DNA of 56,539 nt. Origin: Hondaea fermentalgiana (lineage: Eukaryota; Sar; Bigyra; Thraustochytrida; Thraustochytriidae). Where the stretch lies: NCBI GenBank assembly GCA_014084085.1, contig NPFB01000012.1, forward strand, positions 613,080 through 669,618, given 5' to 3'. Both the position numbers and the translations under genes were made by a program. Within the stretch, counting starts at the first letter, position 1. Each line of letters starts with the position of its first letter. Under the pieces are notes generated by a model, which made no database searches, was not told the origin of the DNA, and worked only from the letters and a program-made list of their open reading frames with translations. This document shows, piece after piece, positions 41,901-49,429 of this stretch.

Positions 41901-44132
41901 TCGCATCTTACGCACGGCGGGCCTGCGAATCTGCACCAGATCGGCAGGCGTCTTTGACATGTACTGCGGAGGGTCGAGGCCAGGCAAGCGCTTCACTTTG
42001 ACGGTGCTCTCGTTGGTGATTTTGTGCTGGTGCACATGGATAAGGTCGAGCAAGTCCTCCGGCTCGATCGAAGACTGGACCCATCTTGGGTCATAGCTTG
42101 GTCCCGCAGCTGACTTGCTGCGTCCCGAATGAGAACCAAGTGTCGTGACGAAAACGCCAACAAGACCCAGTACGAGGAAACCGGCGGTCAAGGCAATGAT
42201 ACCGAGCCTGGCAATGGCCATCTTCACGGCGCGCGGCATCGGGGCCGCGGCTGCGCCTTTCTTACCCTTTTTCCCCTTTTTCCCGGCTGGTGTCTTTTTG
42301 CCTTGTGCGGCGCGCCACCTTTGAATCTCTTCAATGTCCTTGCGAACCTTCAGAGAGAGTCCAGATGTTGCCACGCCTTGAAAGGCTTCCTTTGGAGCCG
42401 TGATGAGCTTCTTGAGGCCGCTAAAGCGACTCTCGCCGCCCTTGCGCTTTGTAGAACGTTTTGATGCACGTGATGCACGACCGTCTGTCTTTTGCGAGCT
42501 GGCTTTGCCATTTTTGCGATGTTTGAGACCGTCGCGGTTCGCAGCGAGCTTACCGCTTTCCATTCTGTCATCGAATTCACTTTCGCTGTCGGAGCCAGAA
42601 CCACTCGAAGTATCTTCGTCTTCGGAAGACGAGGACTGGGAGTCTGATGCCTCATCCTGCTGCGCTTCGATATCAAAGTCGGATCTCTCTCCGCCGGAAG
42701 TGCTTCCGTCCTCGCCACCCTCGCCGTCGTCCTCGCCCGACGAGAAGGAGGAGTCATCTGCGTCACCCTTGACAGGTACCTTGACTTCGTCCGCGTCTTC
42801 CAAAGATCTCGACCAGTCCGAGACCTCGGCCTCCTCGTCTTCTTCGTTGTGGCTCTCCTCCTCCGCCTCTTCTTCCGAGCCAGATCCGGATTGTTCCTCT
42901 GACTCTTCGCCGGAAGAGCCACTTCCTTCTCCTTCCTCCTCTTGCTCTGAAGCATTTTCCGAGCCTTCTTCTTCTTCGGAGCCTTCCTCGGATCCTTCTT
43001 CTTCTTCCTCGGATCCATCTTCTTCAGATCCTTCTTCTTCCTCGGATCCATCTTCTTCAGATCCTTCTTCTTCTTCGGATCCTTCCTCTTCTTCAGATCC
43101 TTCTTCTTCGGATCCTTCTTCTTCAGATCCTTCCTCGGATCCTTCCTCGGATCCTTCGTCGGACCCTTCTTCGTCCTCAGATTCCTCTTCCTCTTCAGAG
43201 CCTTCTTCCTCTTCAGAGCCTTCGTCATCTTCGGATCCTTCATCAGATCCTTCGGATCCCTCTTCTTCCTCAGATCCCTCTTCTTCTTCGGACCCCTCCT
43301 CTTCTTCGGATCCGGATCCATCTTCTTCAGACCCTTCTTCTTCTTCTTCAGACCCTTCTTCTTCTTCAGATCCTTCTTCTTCGGATCCTTCTTCTTCGGA
43401 TCCTTCTTCTTCTTCAGACCCTTCTTCTTCTTCAGATCCTTCTTCCTCTGCATCCTCCCCAGATTGCTCCTCCTCGTCGTCAGACTTTTCGCCTTCCTTG
43501 GCGTCGGAGTCGTCGTTGGCATCATCGTTTTCATCTTCTTCCTCGGCACTTGCGTCGGAGGCTTCTTTTGCGTCCTCCTCTTCTTCGCGATCCCCTTCTC
43601 CTTCGCCATCGTCCTGCTGTTCCTCTGCGTTGGCATTGTCATTGCCGGAAGGAGCAGTGTCGGCAGCTTCTTGGTCGCGAACAAGTTCAGAGGTTGCTGA
43701 GTCGTCAACAAGTCCTACGCTTTCTTCTTGCATGCCGGAGGCCGGGGCAGCGGCCAACTCGGAATCATTGTCAGCATTTGTATGCGGGTTCTCGTCTTCC
43801 GCAGCGGACGAACCGGTAGCAACAGCGGCAACCTCATCAAGAGGCGCGGCTTTGCTCTGAAGAACAGCGCCATCTTCTACGGGGATTTCCGGTGGTGTCT
43901 GTTCATCGGGAACTGGCGCAGCCGCGACTTGTGGCGTCGCGACGGACAGCTCCTTTGTCGTCGTCGATGTTGTTGAATCCGGGGTCTTCTTCTTCTTCTT
44001 CGTTTTGGCCTTGGTCTCGGAAACCTCCTTTGACTTCTTGCTGCTGCTGCTCTTGGACGACGACGACTTGGACTTGACCTTGTCGCTCTTGGCCTTGGCC
44101 TGCGCACTGTCTTTGGTCTTGGACTTGCCCAT
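38925..44132 (-). CDS. membrane-anchored protein with two tubulin-tyrosine-ligase-like domains, 1735 aa
   Basis: The N-terminal 630 residues are Lys/Ser-rich, then hugely acidic with GSEEE repeats at about 211-438. A Lys-rich stretch (KKGKKGKKG) directly precedes one TM helix at about 639-666. TTL-like domain 1 (about 750-1110) has WLLKPETGSQGQGI, KFDVRVYML, LTNTHFQ, FGIDFMID and FIESN, so its ATP and metal ligands look intact. Domain 2 (about 1209-1591) has WLLKPIDSVGGDN, but DMKVFLL replaces D.R, and LNMFLD replaces FGIDFMID; LEVN remains. It also contains an Asp/Ala-rich insert at about 1327-1461. Domain 2 may be a pseudo-enzyme. TTL-family enzymes add Tyr, Glu or Gly to tubulin and other proteins in the cytosol. 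Here the positive-inside rule puts the acidic tail in the cytosol and both ligase domains in the lumen. Start: first ATG, 44132. Confidence 0.82.
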   Translation of the reverse strand: MGKSKTKDSAQAKAKSDKVKSKSSSSKSSSSKKSKEVSETKAKTKKKKKTPDSTTSTTTKELSVATPQVAAAPVPDEQTPPEIPVEDGAVLQSKAAPLDEVAAVATGSSAAEDENPHTNADNDSELAAAPASGMQEESVGLVDDSATSELVRDQEAADTAPSGNDNANAEEQQDDGEGEGDREEEEDAKEASDASAEEEDENDDANDDSDAKEGEKSDDEEEQSGEDAEEEGSEEEEGSEEEEGSEEEGSEEEGSEEEEGSEEEEEGSEEDGSGSEEEEGSEEEEGSEEEEGSEGSDEGSEDDEGSEEEEGSEEEEESEDEEGSDEGSEEGSEEGSEEEGSEEEGSEEEEGSEEEEGSEEDGSEEEEGSEEDGSEEEEEGSEEGSEEEEGSENASEQEEEGEGSGSSGEESEEQSGSGSEEEAEEESHNEEDEEAEVSDWSRSLEDADEVKVPVKGDADDSSFSSGEDDGEGGEDGSTSGGERSDFDIEAQQDEASDSQSSSSEDEDTSSGSGSDSESEFDDRMESGKLAANRDGLKHRKNGKASSQKTDGRASRASKRSTKRKGGESRFSGLKKLITAPKEAFQGVATSGLSLKVRKDIEEIQRWRAAQGKKTPAGKKGKKGKKGAAAAPMPRAVKMAIARLGIIALTAGFLVLGLVGVFVTTLGSHSGRSKSAAGPSYDPRWVQSSIEPEDLLDLIHVHQHKITNESTVKVKRLPGLDPPQYMSKTPADLVQIRRPAVRKMRPEDTRAVRTFGCLRDGCRGLAIEDLLDRGWQMRFRAAQNGDTYKSINYRVTFLMTDTTQLNHMQKIRPDLYKNIYEDYEGKSYLTAFQGGDAIGGNKGQQLKVKESFVRKYGCKYNDLGISPMSYRLYRDDECHDLARLEANGITWLLKPETGSQGQGITFHSEVASVMSKVPQFFPCKRATWKPTERYLVQEYLEKPLLLKKCKFDVRVYMLISSSNPYLVWYHEGYLRRALAEYAPMSKDRRVYLTNTHFQSMKKGFKLSDHIWPFAMMQDHLREHDKTGAHYVETMLNPYIKKVALLIFQSARPKFIKRKGTFHIFGIDFMIDAAYHTWFIESNGYPGFTWSINFDSRQMVEEYFNLAQQTHENPQFYTLMRYGDRYGSFEMIFNELEEEQTRVVYNPCQEFKNNRDYSAPLKIANRRFAKYTGKTGSLEKFNDHVNGVEGLETLAGHKGESVMAQVDFFNSHGCDARKLRYMPSTYMLYNYDDCKAFFQVKSKQRWLLKPIDSVGGDNVRLYSTIEELREDFGECGKSRKGEVIAQKFIHNRQLFDNKWWDMKVFLLVATTRPYFVFYRRGFVRSSKIVQDASAPRAARVTTNTASEAGASGSLGADGAAGQEAAGQEAAATTAAANDDDDDDDDDALVNVDLGLDAVLQEQADAAASLSAATAAVGASPDVLGGNPAAAAADDSDLGAYDEASDGEAPIGDLAAGLLEEPLEKWEPDEFYTGDSFLLNEYYSTFDDFEDQQASANMLGSRYLSSVFDTYAKRVGELVFRAARRHMIQKNGNVSRPHDSYHLVSLNMFLDTKYQIHLSGLRRINPKDAFPAVDELKEEKEAFLTSLKGLVLEVNDMPQAFARMRRGDSYGDWRMVFTEIEEKQRPSDYDPCEEFKGDLMLSKASILKNAWLHNYAEKRHAANKRELNKYIEKKWSSCKHRPTREMMASCIRNTISYRYKIYLAKENAEYQDGYVDMRIRDLYAKWEASKKAAAAGGG
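42955..43445. repeat. coding minisatellite for the GSEEE acidic repeat
   Basis: The plus strand reads as irregular arrays of CTTCTTC and GGATCC blocks, giving many GGATCC hexamers in 490 bp. In the TTL-like frame (minus) it encodes repeated GSEEEE units. The near-perfect trinucleotide composition keeps other frames open too, including a 486-codon Ser/Pro frame on the plus strand that I do not consider a gene. The array length is likely variable between strains. Confidence 0.85.
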
Positions 44133-45195
44133 CTTCACGACGCCGGCACAGCCCTCCTCCCTCGCCGCCCTCGCTCGTCGCGCGGGCGCGGCAAGTCAGG
44201 TCAAGTCAAGTCAAGGCCCTCCCGTCCTTTTGCAGGCCGCCAAGGAGCAGGTTGTGGCCCGCCGGCTACCCGGTAAATCGCGGCCGGCAAGCAAGCGAGG
44301 GTCGCGCGGATTCGGCCTCGCGCGGCGGCGAGGGGCGGGGCGCGGGCGGCGTCGCGGGGCCTCCGGGCCTGCGCGCCTGCCTGCCTGCCTGCCTCCCTCC
44401 TCCCTGCGCCCGCGCCGCGTGCAGGCGGCGTGGACGTCGCTCGCGCCGCAGGACTCGCTCCGGGTTTGCTCTGCTCTGCTCTGCTCTGCTCTGCTCCTCT
44501 GCGATTCAAACCAGCTCCGCCGCCGGCGCGCTATAACCCACTTGCGGCCGCGCCGCGCAAGTCGGCCCCGCCCCGCCGCAAGTGGGGGCCTCCGCCCGCG
44601 CCACTTGCGGCCGCCCAGATAGTCGATAGGGCTCCCGCGCAGAGAACGGCCCCGCCGTCGCGGAGGGTCAGGGAACGGAGGCGAACGCGGGAGTGGAACG
44701 CGGAAAGGAACGACCCGGCGAGAGCGGCGAGCCGCGGCGGGACCTCGCTCGAGCAGGCGCGGCGCGCGGCGCAGAGCAGATCGGGAGCGCGGCGCGGCGC
44801 GGCGCGGCGAGGCGAGGCGCGGCGAGGCGAGGNNNNNNNNNNNNNNNNNNNNNNNNNNNNNNNNNNNNNNNNNNNNNNNNNNNNNNNNNNNNNNNNNNNN
44901 NNNNNNNNNNNNNNNNNNNNNNNNNNNNNNNNGATCTAGGCGCGGCGAGGCGAGGCGAGGCGAGGCGAGGCGAGCGGCGCGGGAAACGGACGCAGCGGCC
45001 CAGGTCTCGCAGAGGAGAAAAAGCGGTGAGAGACGGCCAGCCTGCCTGCCCAAGCACGGCGCACGCCAGCGTGGTGCAGCAGCTACAGCAGCTGGAGCAG
45101 CTTCGCAGCGGCGGCGGGGACGAGGCGAGAGGCCACAACCAGCGGAAACGGAGCAGCCGCGTGAGGACGAAGCGAACTCGCAAGCTTTCGCCACC
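44133..45195. other. divergent promoter region with gap and GC repeats
   Basis: A 1-kb spacer between the TTL-like and SRP19 start codons. It contains CTGCT pentamers (44471-44495), and GGCGC/GGCGA pentamer arrays on both sides of the N gap (44788-44832 and 44940-44974). I see no gene; the long frames here are repeat artefacts. Confidence 0.6.
44833..44932. other. assembly gap (100 N)
   Basis: Exactly 100 N, inside an array of GGCGA/GGCGC pentamers that continues on both sides. The gap is therefore probably collapsed or unresolved repeat. Confidence 0.98.
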
Positions 45196-45926
45196 ATGAT
45201 GCCAGGAATGCCGGGGATGCCCGGGATGCCTGGTATGGGCGGGGGCAAACCCATGTCGAACGAGGAGATGGCTGCGCAACTGGGCGTGCCTGCCGATGCC
45301 ATGGAGGAGGAAGGCTTTGAGAGGGCGGCTGCTATTGAGCGACAACAGCGGATGCAGAAACAGGTCCAGGAGACCGATTTCACCACGGGCGAATGGTGCA
45401 CGTTGTACCCGATCTACATTGACAAAGCCAAAACGGTGAGCCAGGGCCGCAGACTTCCGGTGGACCAGTGCTGCGACTTCCCGATTGCCGATGAGATGGC
45501 CTCAGTGCTCTTCGAAAAGGCAAAATTCATGATTGTACTGGAGGTAAGTATACTTGAAGGCGGCACCGCGAATCTTTTTCACAACATGCTGACACGTGAG
45601 TGCCCTGCGTTTGAACACAGCGTGGCAAAGCGCATCCCCGGGACCCGACGCGGCGCACGGGCCGCATCCGCGTCAAGTACCGCAACTCCGACAGTGAAAT
45701 CCCCGTTCATCTTGACTTTCCAACAAAGCGATCTCTCTTGGAGTTTTGCGGACAGCATGTACCTTCGTGCAACATTCGCAAGCAACGCCTCGCGCAGCGT
45801 GCCGAGCACGAAAAGCGCTTGGCTGCGGCTCTTGCCAAACAAAACAAGGGAGGTAATGCCAAGGGGCCTGCCGGGTCTGCCACTGCTTCGGGCGCCAGCA
45901 AAAAGAAGAAGAAGGGCAAGCGATAA
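45196..45926 (+). CDS. SRP19: SRP19, signal recognition particle subunit, two exons, 217 aa
   Basis: Coding exons are 45196-45543 and 45621-45926. SRP19 binds the tips of SRP RNA helices 6 and 8 so that SRP54 can dock, in the targeting of secretory proteins to the ER. The core reads CTLYPIYIDKAKTVSQGRRLP, then, across the intron, RTGRIRVKY and LDFPTKRSLLEF, and a Lys-rich end KKKKKGKR typical of the family. The N-terminus has an unusual extension of four MPG units (MMPGMPGMPGMPGMGGG), recalling the Met/Gly-rich tail of SRP54. Human SRP19 is 144 aa, so the extra length is mostly this N-terminus. The start context GCCACCATG is near ideal. Without splicing the frame runs off into unrelated sequence to 46023. 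Confidence 0.9.
45544..45620 (+). other. spliceosomal intron in SRP19, 77 nt
   Basis: Donor GAG|GTAAGT at 45544, acceptor AACACAG at 45620, phase 0. Its length is not a multiple of three. Removing it joins MIVLE to RGKAHPRD and restores the SRP19 C-terminal half. Confidence 0.9.
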
Positions 45927-46012
45927 AGATACATTTTTTACTTTTACTACATTGTCAATCACTCTGGTTATGCTCGTGCCGACCAAGCAAATATTGCGCT
46001 ATCTTCACATTT

Positions 46013-46429
46013 TCACACACTAATGCATGAGGTGCGGCGGCATCGCCTCCACCAGAGCGCCACCGCGCTGGCCCGGTCAGCAAGGTATTGTTTGTATGCT
46101 TGACCTGGTTTGGCGGTGGTGCAATATATGCTGCCAGGACATGGTCCAAATCTGTGAATGAGACGCACGAGCTCGTAATAGTCTGCCTTGAGCTCTCGAC
46201 GACGCAAGTCCTGTGAAAGAGCTTCCTCGTGTTTCATGGCAAGTCGCTCGGCGCGCTCTTCCGCTTTGCGTGCGCCATGTTCGGCACGAGCAAGGTCCTC
46301 GGTGGCATCAAAGCGGCACGCGAACCCCCATAACTTTGACGCAAGCGGCTTGCTCTCTCCTCTTGGGCTCAAGGCCGAGGCAGAGGCCACGGCGTGCCCG
46401 GTCTCTTGCCGTCGCCGCCGGGACGCCAT
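46013..46429 (-). CDS. hypothetical small protein, 138 aa
   Basis: I do not recognise it. After a basic N-terminus comes a helical, Ala/Glu/Arg-rich stretch (LARAEHGARKAEERAERLAMKHEEAL). Then comes a more distinctive block, YYELVRLIHRFGPCPGSIYCTTAKPGQAYKQYLADRAS. That block looks like real protein; the last 20 residues look less so, and an intron near the end is possible. It converges on SRP19, 86 bp from its stop. Confidence 0.42.
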   Translation of the reverse strand: MASRRRRQETGHAVASASALSPRGESKPLASKLWGFACRFDATEDLARAEHGARKAEERAERLAMKHEEALSQDLRRRELKADYYELVRLIHRFGPCPGSIYCTTAKPGQAYKQYLADRASAVALWWRRCRRTSCISV

Positions 46430-46853
46430 CGCTTGCGCGCGCGAAAGGGATTGTCTTGTTTGTTCCTCACATGCGCTCTCAGTGGAGATCCGTTACGTGG
46501 TCTTGTACCGAGCCGGACGGCACTGACATCTTGCAAGTTTTTCGAGGCCTACACTCGAACTATTATCAAAACAGGCACGCTAATAGGGTACATTCCGCGC
46601 TCCGCTTCATGGCATGGGCCAGATCTTACGCGGCTATCGCGTTCAAGCGAGCGCGCGAGTGTGCGGGCTTGCAGCAGCATACTGTCAAGTATCAGGATTT
46701 CTGATGGGTTCACGAGGAAGAGGGTGGGAGGGGGGGGAGGGAAAGAGGATTCGAGAGGCGAAGCAAATAACAGAAGACGCAGCCTTTCTCTGTCCTTCTC
46801 TACTTGGCGCCTGTTGTGACAAGTGAGGAGCAGATCCACAAACTAAGACAACG
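46430..46853. other. spacer without recognised gene
   Basis: This is the upstream region shared by the minus-strand orphan and the plus-strand two-exon gene. A G-rich run (46723-46739) and short frames without features are all I see. Confidence 0.45.
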
Positions 46854-48459
46854 ATGGAGCTTGCCGACCTCACGCTCGCCAAGGTTGACATCGATCGCGC
46901 GGCTGACGCATCGATACTGGTACGTAGAGGTTAGATGCAGAGACGGAAGAGTGTTAATTAAATCGCAAGCCAGCTGACACGATCAGAGGTCGACGTATAT
47001 CCAATGATAGGGCGAAAATGAGCAGCTCGCGCACACCGAGCGACTCAAGACCAAAGCATCGGCAGCGCTCGCTAATGCATTGTCGATCACGACAGATAGG
47101 CGCGCCGTGGCTTCATGCACACAATCAATCGATGCAGAACTTGCCGCACGAATAGCAAAAGTCGAAGAGTCCAATCAAGAAGAAGCACAACAAGGCCTGG
47201 ACGAAGTCATTGCAGCGCAAGGCAAAGCTGCCTGTCCAGAACTTACAAGGGAGCTGCTAAATCTCGCCAGTAAGCTCAAGACACTGAATGCAGAAATGAA
47301 TCCCAAGCCGCCCCATGACCTCGAGAGCGGCTACGAAATTACAGACAATGCGCTCCAAGGCGAGACACGCATCTATCGACTTCCTTTTGAACCGGACAGC
47401 GTCGGCTTCAAAGTTGTCCTGCAGGCAACCGAGGGGGACCCGGATTTATATGTTTGTCAAACGCACCAAAAACCAAGCATGAGCCATCACACGTGGCGAT
47501 CGGCCTCAGAAGGCAATGACGTCGTCCACGTGCAGCAAGGCGACCCCAAGTTCAAAGAGAGTAGCCTGTACATTGGTATACATGGCCACAGCAAATGCCA
47601 CTTTCGCCTCAAAGCCAATTGGATTGAAAATCGCAACGTGAAACGAGGCAAGGACGCCCTGGAATTTCGACAGACAGCGGCAGGCCGTGTGTCGGAAAAA
47701 ATTTTGAACTTTCGAGAGGCCCAAGACAGAAAGATGCGTACTCGCGCTGCTCTCGGCCCCGCTTCTTCCCATGGATCAAAGTCGGTGCCAATAAGAGATA
47801 TCAAGCAAGATTTGAAGCACCTCTCAGAGGCCAGACTCGACAACTATAGCGTGAAGCGAAAACTCTTGCGAGATTTAGCCGAGCTTCGCAAACAAACCAA
47901 AGAGTCTTCGAATGCCGTCAACGCGCGCAAATTGTGGGATAATGATAGCTGCCCTTCGGCAGAGGTGCAGCGAGCCTTTTGGATTGGCGTCGGTGACTTC
48001 ACTGTGGGCAAAGTTCGAAATTGCAACTATTCCGACTGCACCAGTCAGGAGCTACCCGGTGTGCTTCGCTTTGGTCAGCGTAAATTACGAGAACGCGCCG
48101 CGCCTCGACTGAGTCTGCGCGCCGATAGACCCGCGCCGACATCGCGAACTCTGCACCAAGCGCATCTGGACATGATGGCCCGAATGCAAAGGCAAAAGGA
48201 ATCCTTGAGCGACGCTTTCGCCAAGGCCGCACCTGTTACAGAACTGGGTGGGCTCACTCTCGAGGTGCCTGTGCGCAGCGCCGACGAGCGCACGCGCAAG
48301 GCCTTTGCGCGAGGGCTCGTCGTGTCTTCAAGTGTTCAAGCAGGGGACACCAGCTCACACGCACTTGACATGGAAAAGGTCGGCCTGGCAAGGGCACAAG
48401 CTGTGAGTGATCGTCAGGTCGTGTCGTCTGCGCGCACATTCCGTGGATTTCGCCGGTGA
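46854..48459 (+). CDS. two-exon protein with a possible PPC-like beta-domain, 504 aa
   Basis: Exons 46854-46919 and 47011-48459 join in phase 0, giving ...ADASIL/GENEQLAHTERL. The downstream frame has no suitable early ATG (its first in-frame ATG lies well inside the protein), which is why I infer the upstream exon. The N-terminal 100 residues are helical and charged. A segment at about 130-220 (YRLPFEPDSVGFKVVLQATEGDPDLYVCQTHQKPS...SLYIGIHGHSKCHFRLKANW) resembles the beta-sandwich of bacterial pre-peptidase C-terminal (PPC) domains, with the DPDLYV pattern. The rest is basic and partly helical. There is no signal peptide or TM helix, so it should be cytosolic. I cannot name the function. Confidence 0.62.
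46920..47010 (+). other. probable intron, 91 nt
   Basis: Donor CTG|GTACGT at 46920 and acceptor GATAG at 47010, with a CTGAC branch-site-like motif about 35 bases before the acceptor. The phase matches on both sides. The pyrimidine tract is weak, so the acceptor choice is less certain than for SRP19 and NOL6. Confidence 0.6.
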
Positions 48460-48715
48460 AAGCGCTGCCTTGGACAAGAAAATTCAAGAAAAAGACGAAG
48501 AGGGAAACGACAAGAGAAACGAAACAAAACCGTGTCTTCCGCGATGGCATCACGTGAGACTTTCGATGAGGATGCGGATGATTATGATAAAATGATGATT
48601 ATGAGTGCATAATTGACCCCCAGGACGAGGCCTGGGCGTCCTAGCGCTGGGCTCTGTGATACTTGATCTACCGATACGGAAGCGCCATGCATGCGTAGTT
48701 GACTTTGGCTTCTTC

Positions 48716-49429
48716 TTACTCTTTCTTCTCCGCAAGGCGCGGAAAGGTGAGGTAGATGTCAATGGCACTCGCGAGAGCGCCGCAGGCACCGCAAATGGGC
48801 TCCGAGGACATGAAGAGCTCGCTAATATGGAGTGTGCTCACCACGGTGACGAGGTGCTTGACGAGATTCAGGCGGCGATGGAACTTTTGCTTCTTTACGG
48901 CCTCCTCGTCCTCTTTGGCGGACACTTGCTTACCTTCGAGTTGAATCTCGCTGAGCAAGTACGCCACGTTCAGAACAGCGGACACGACGAAGCCGGTAAA
49001 GCTGATGCGCTTCGATCGCGCCTGGTCCCCAGGGACCCATCCGATTTGCTGCAGCCAGCGAATGTGGTCGCCCACATGCCACCAAATCATGCCCAATTGT
49101 GCAACGACATAGGCAGCGGTAGCATCCTCGCGCCAAGGGTATTTGGCCTTGCGCAGCGCGAGGATAATGCCCAGACTCGAGAGCCATCGGTTGGTGCGCC
49201 GCGAGTCCATGATGCGCACAAAGAGGGAGCGGGCGCGCTGGTGTACAAGGGCTACCTTGGCGTACTCGGGAGAGTCCTTGGGCAGGTTCTCCATCGACTG
49301 AGCCGCAAGACCGGCAACAGCTCGTGCACCATAGTGCACGAACTTGCCAACCTTGTCGCGCCCCACGCTAGTCGCCAGGAACTTGTTGGCGCCCGCAAGG
49401 CTCAAGTCAAAGGACGGACCAGACGCCAT
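48716..49429 (-). CDS. PEX11: PEX11 peroxisome-division protein, 237 aa
   Basis: The N-terminal amphipathic region ANKFLATSVGRDKVGKFVHYGARAVAGL is the PEX11 hallmark that binds and curves the peroxisomal membrane. Two hydrophobic segments follow (about 148-165 and near the C-terminus), with the charged end AEKKE. PEX11 proteins elongate peroxisomes before fission by dynamin-related proteins. Length matches the family (235-260). The ATG is followed at once by the conserved region, so the start is secure. It converges with the PPC-like gene (256-bp spacer). Confidence 0.9.
   Translation of the reverse strand: MASGPSFDLSLAGANKFLATSVGRDKVGKFVHYGARAVAGLAAQSMENLPKDSPEYAKVALVHQRARSLFVRIMDSRRTNRWLSSLGIILALRKAKYPWREDATAAYVVAQLGMIWWHVGDHIRWLQQIGWVPGDQARSKRISFTGFVVSAVLNVAYLLSEIQLEGKQVSAKEDEEAVKKQKFHRRLNLVKHLVTVVSTLHISELFMSSEPICGACGALASAIDIYLTFPRLAEKKE

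Noticed and set aside
42350..43711. 453-codon Lys-rich frame on the minus strand
   Set aside because: It is an alternative frame of the same acidic repeat (runs of KKKD), overlapping the real TTL-like frame.
42400..43860. 486-codon Ser/Pro/Asp open frame on the plus strand
   Set aside because: It is the antisense of the GSEEE repeat of the TTL-like gene; the trinucleotide repeat keeps the frame open, and it has no domain.
45544..46023. Unspliced continuation of the SRP19 frame to 46023
   Set aside because: Sequence after the GTAAGT donor loses SRP19 similarity, while the spliced frame regains it.
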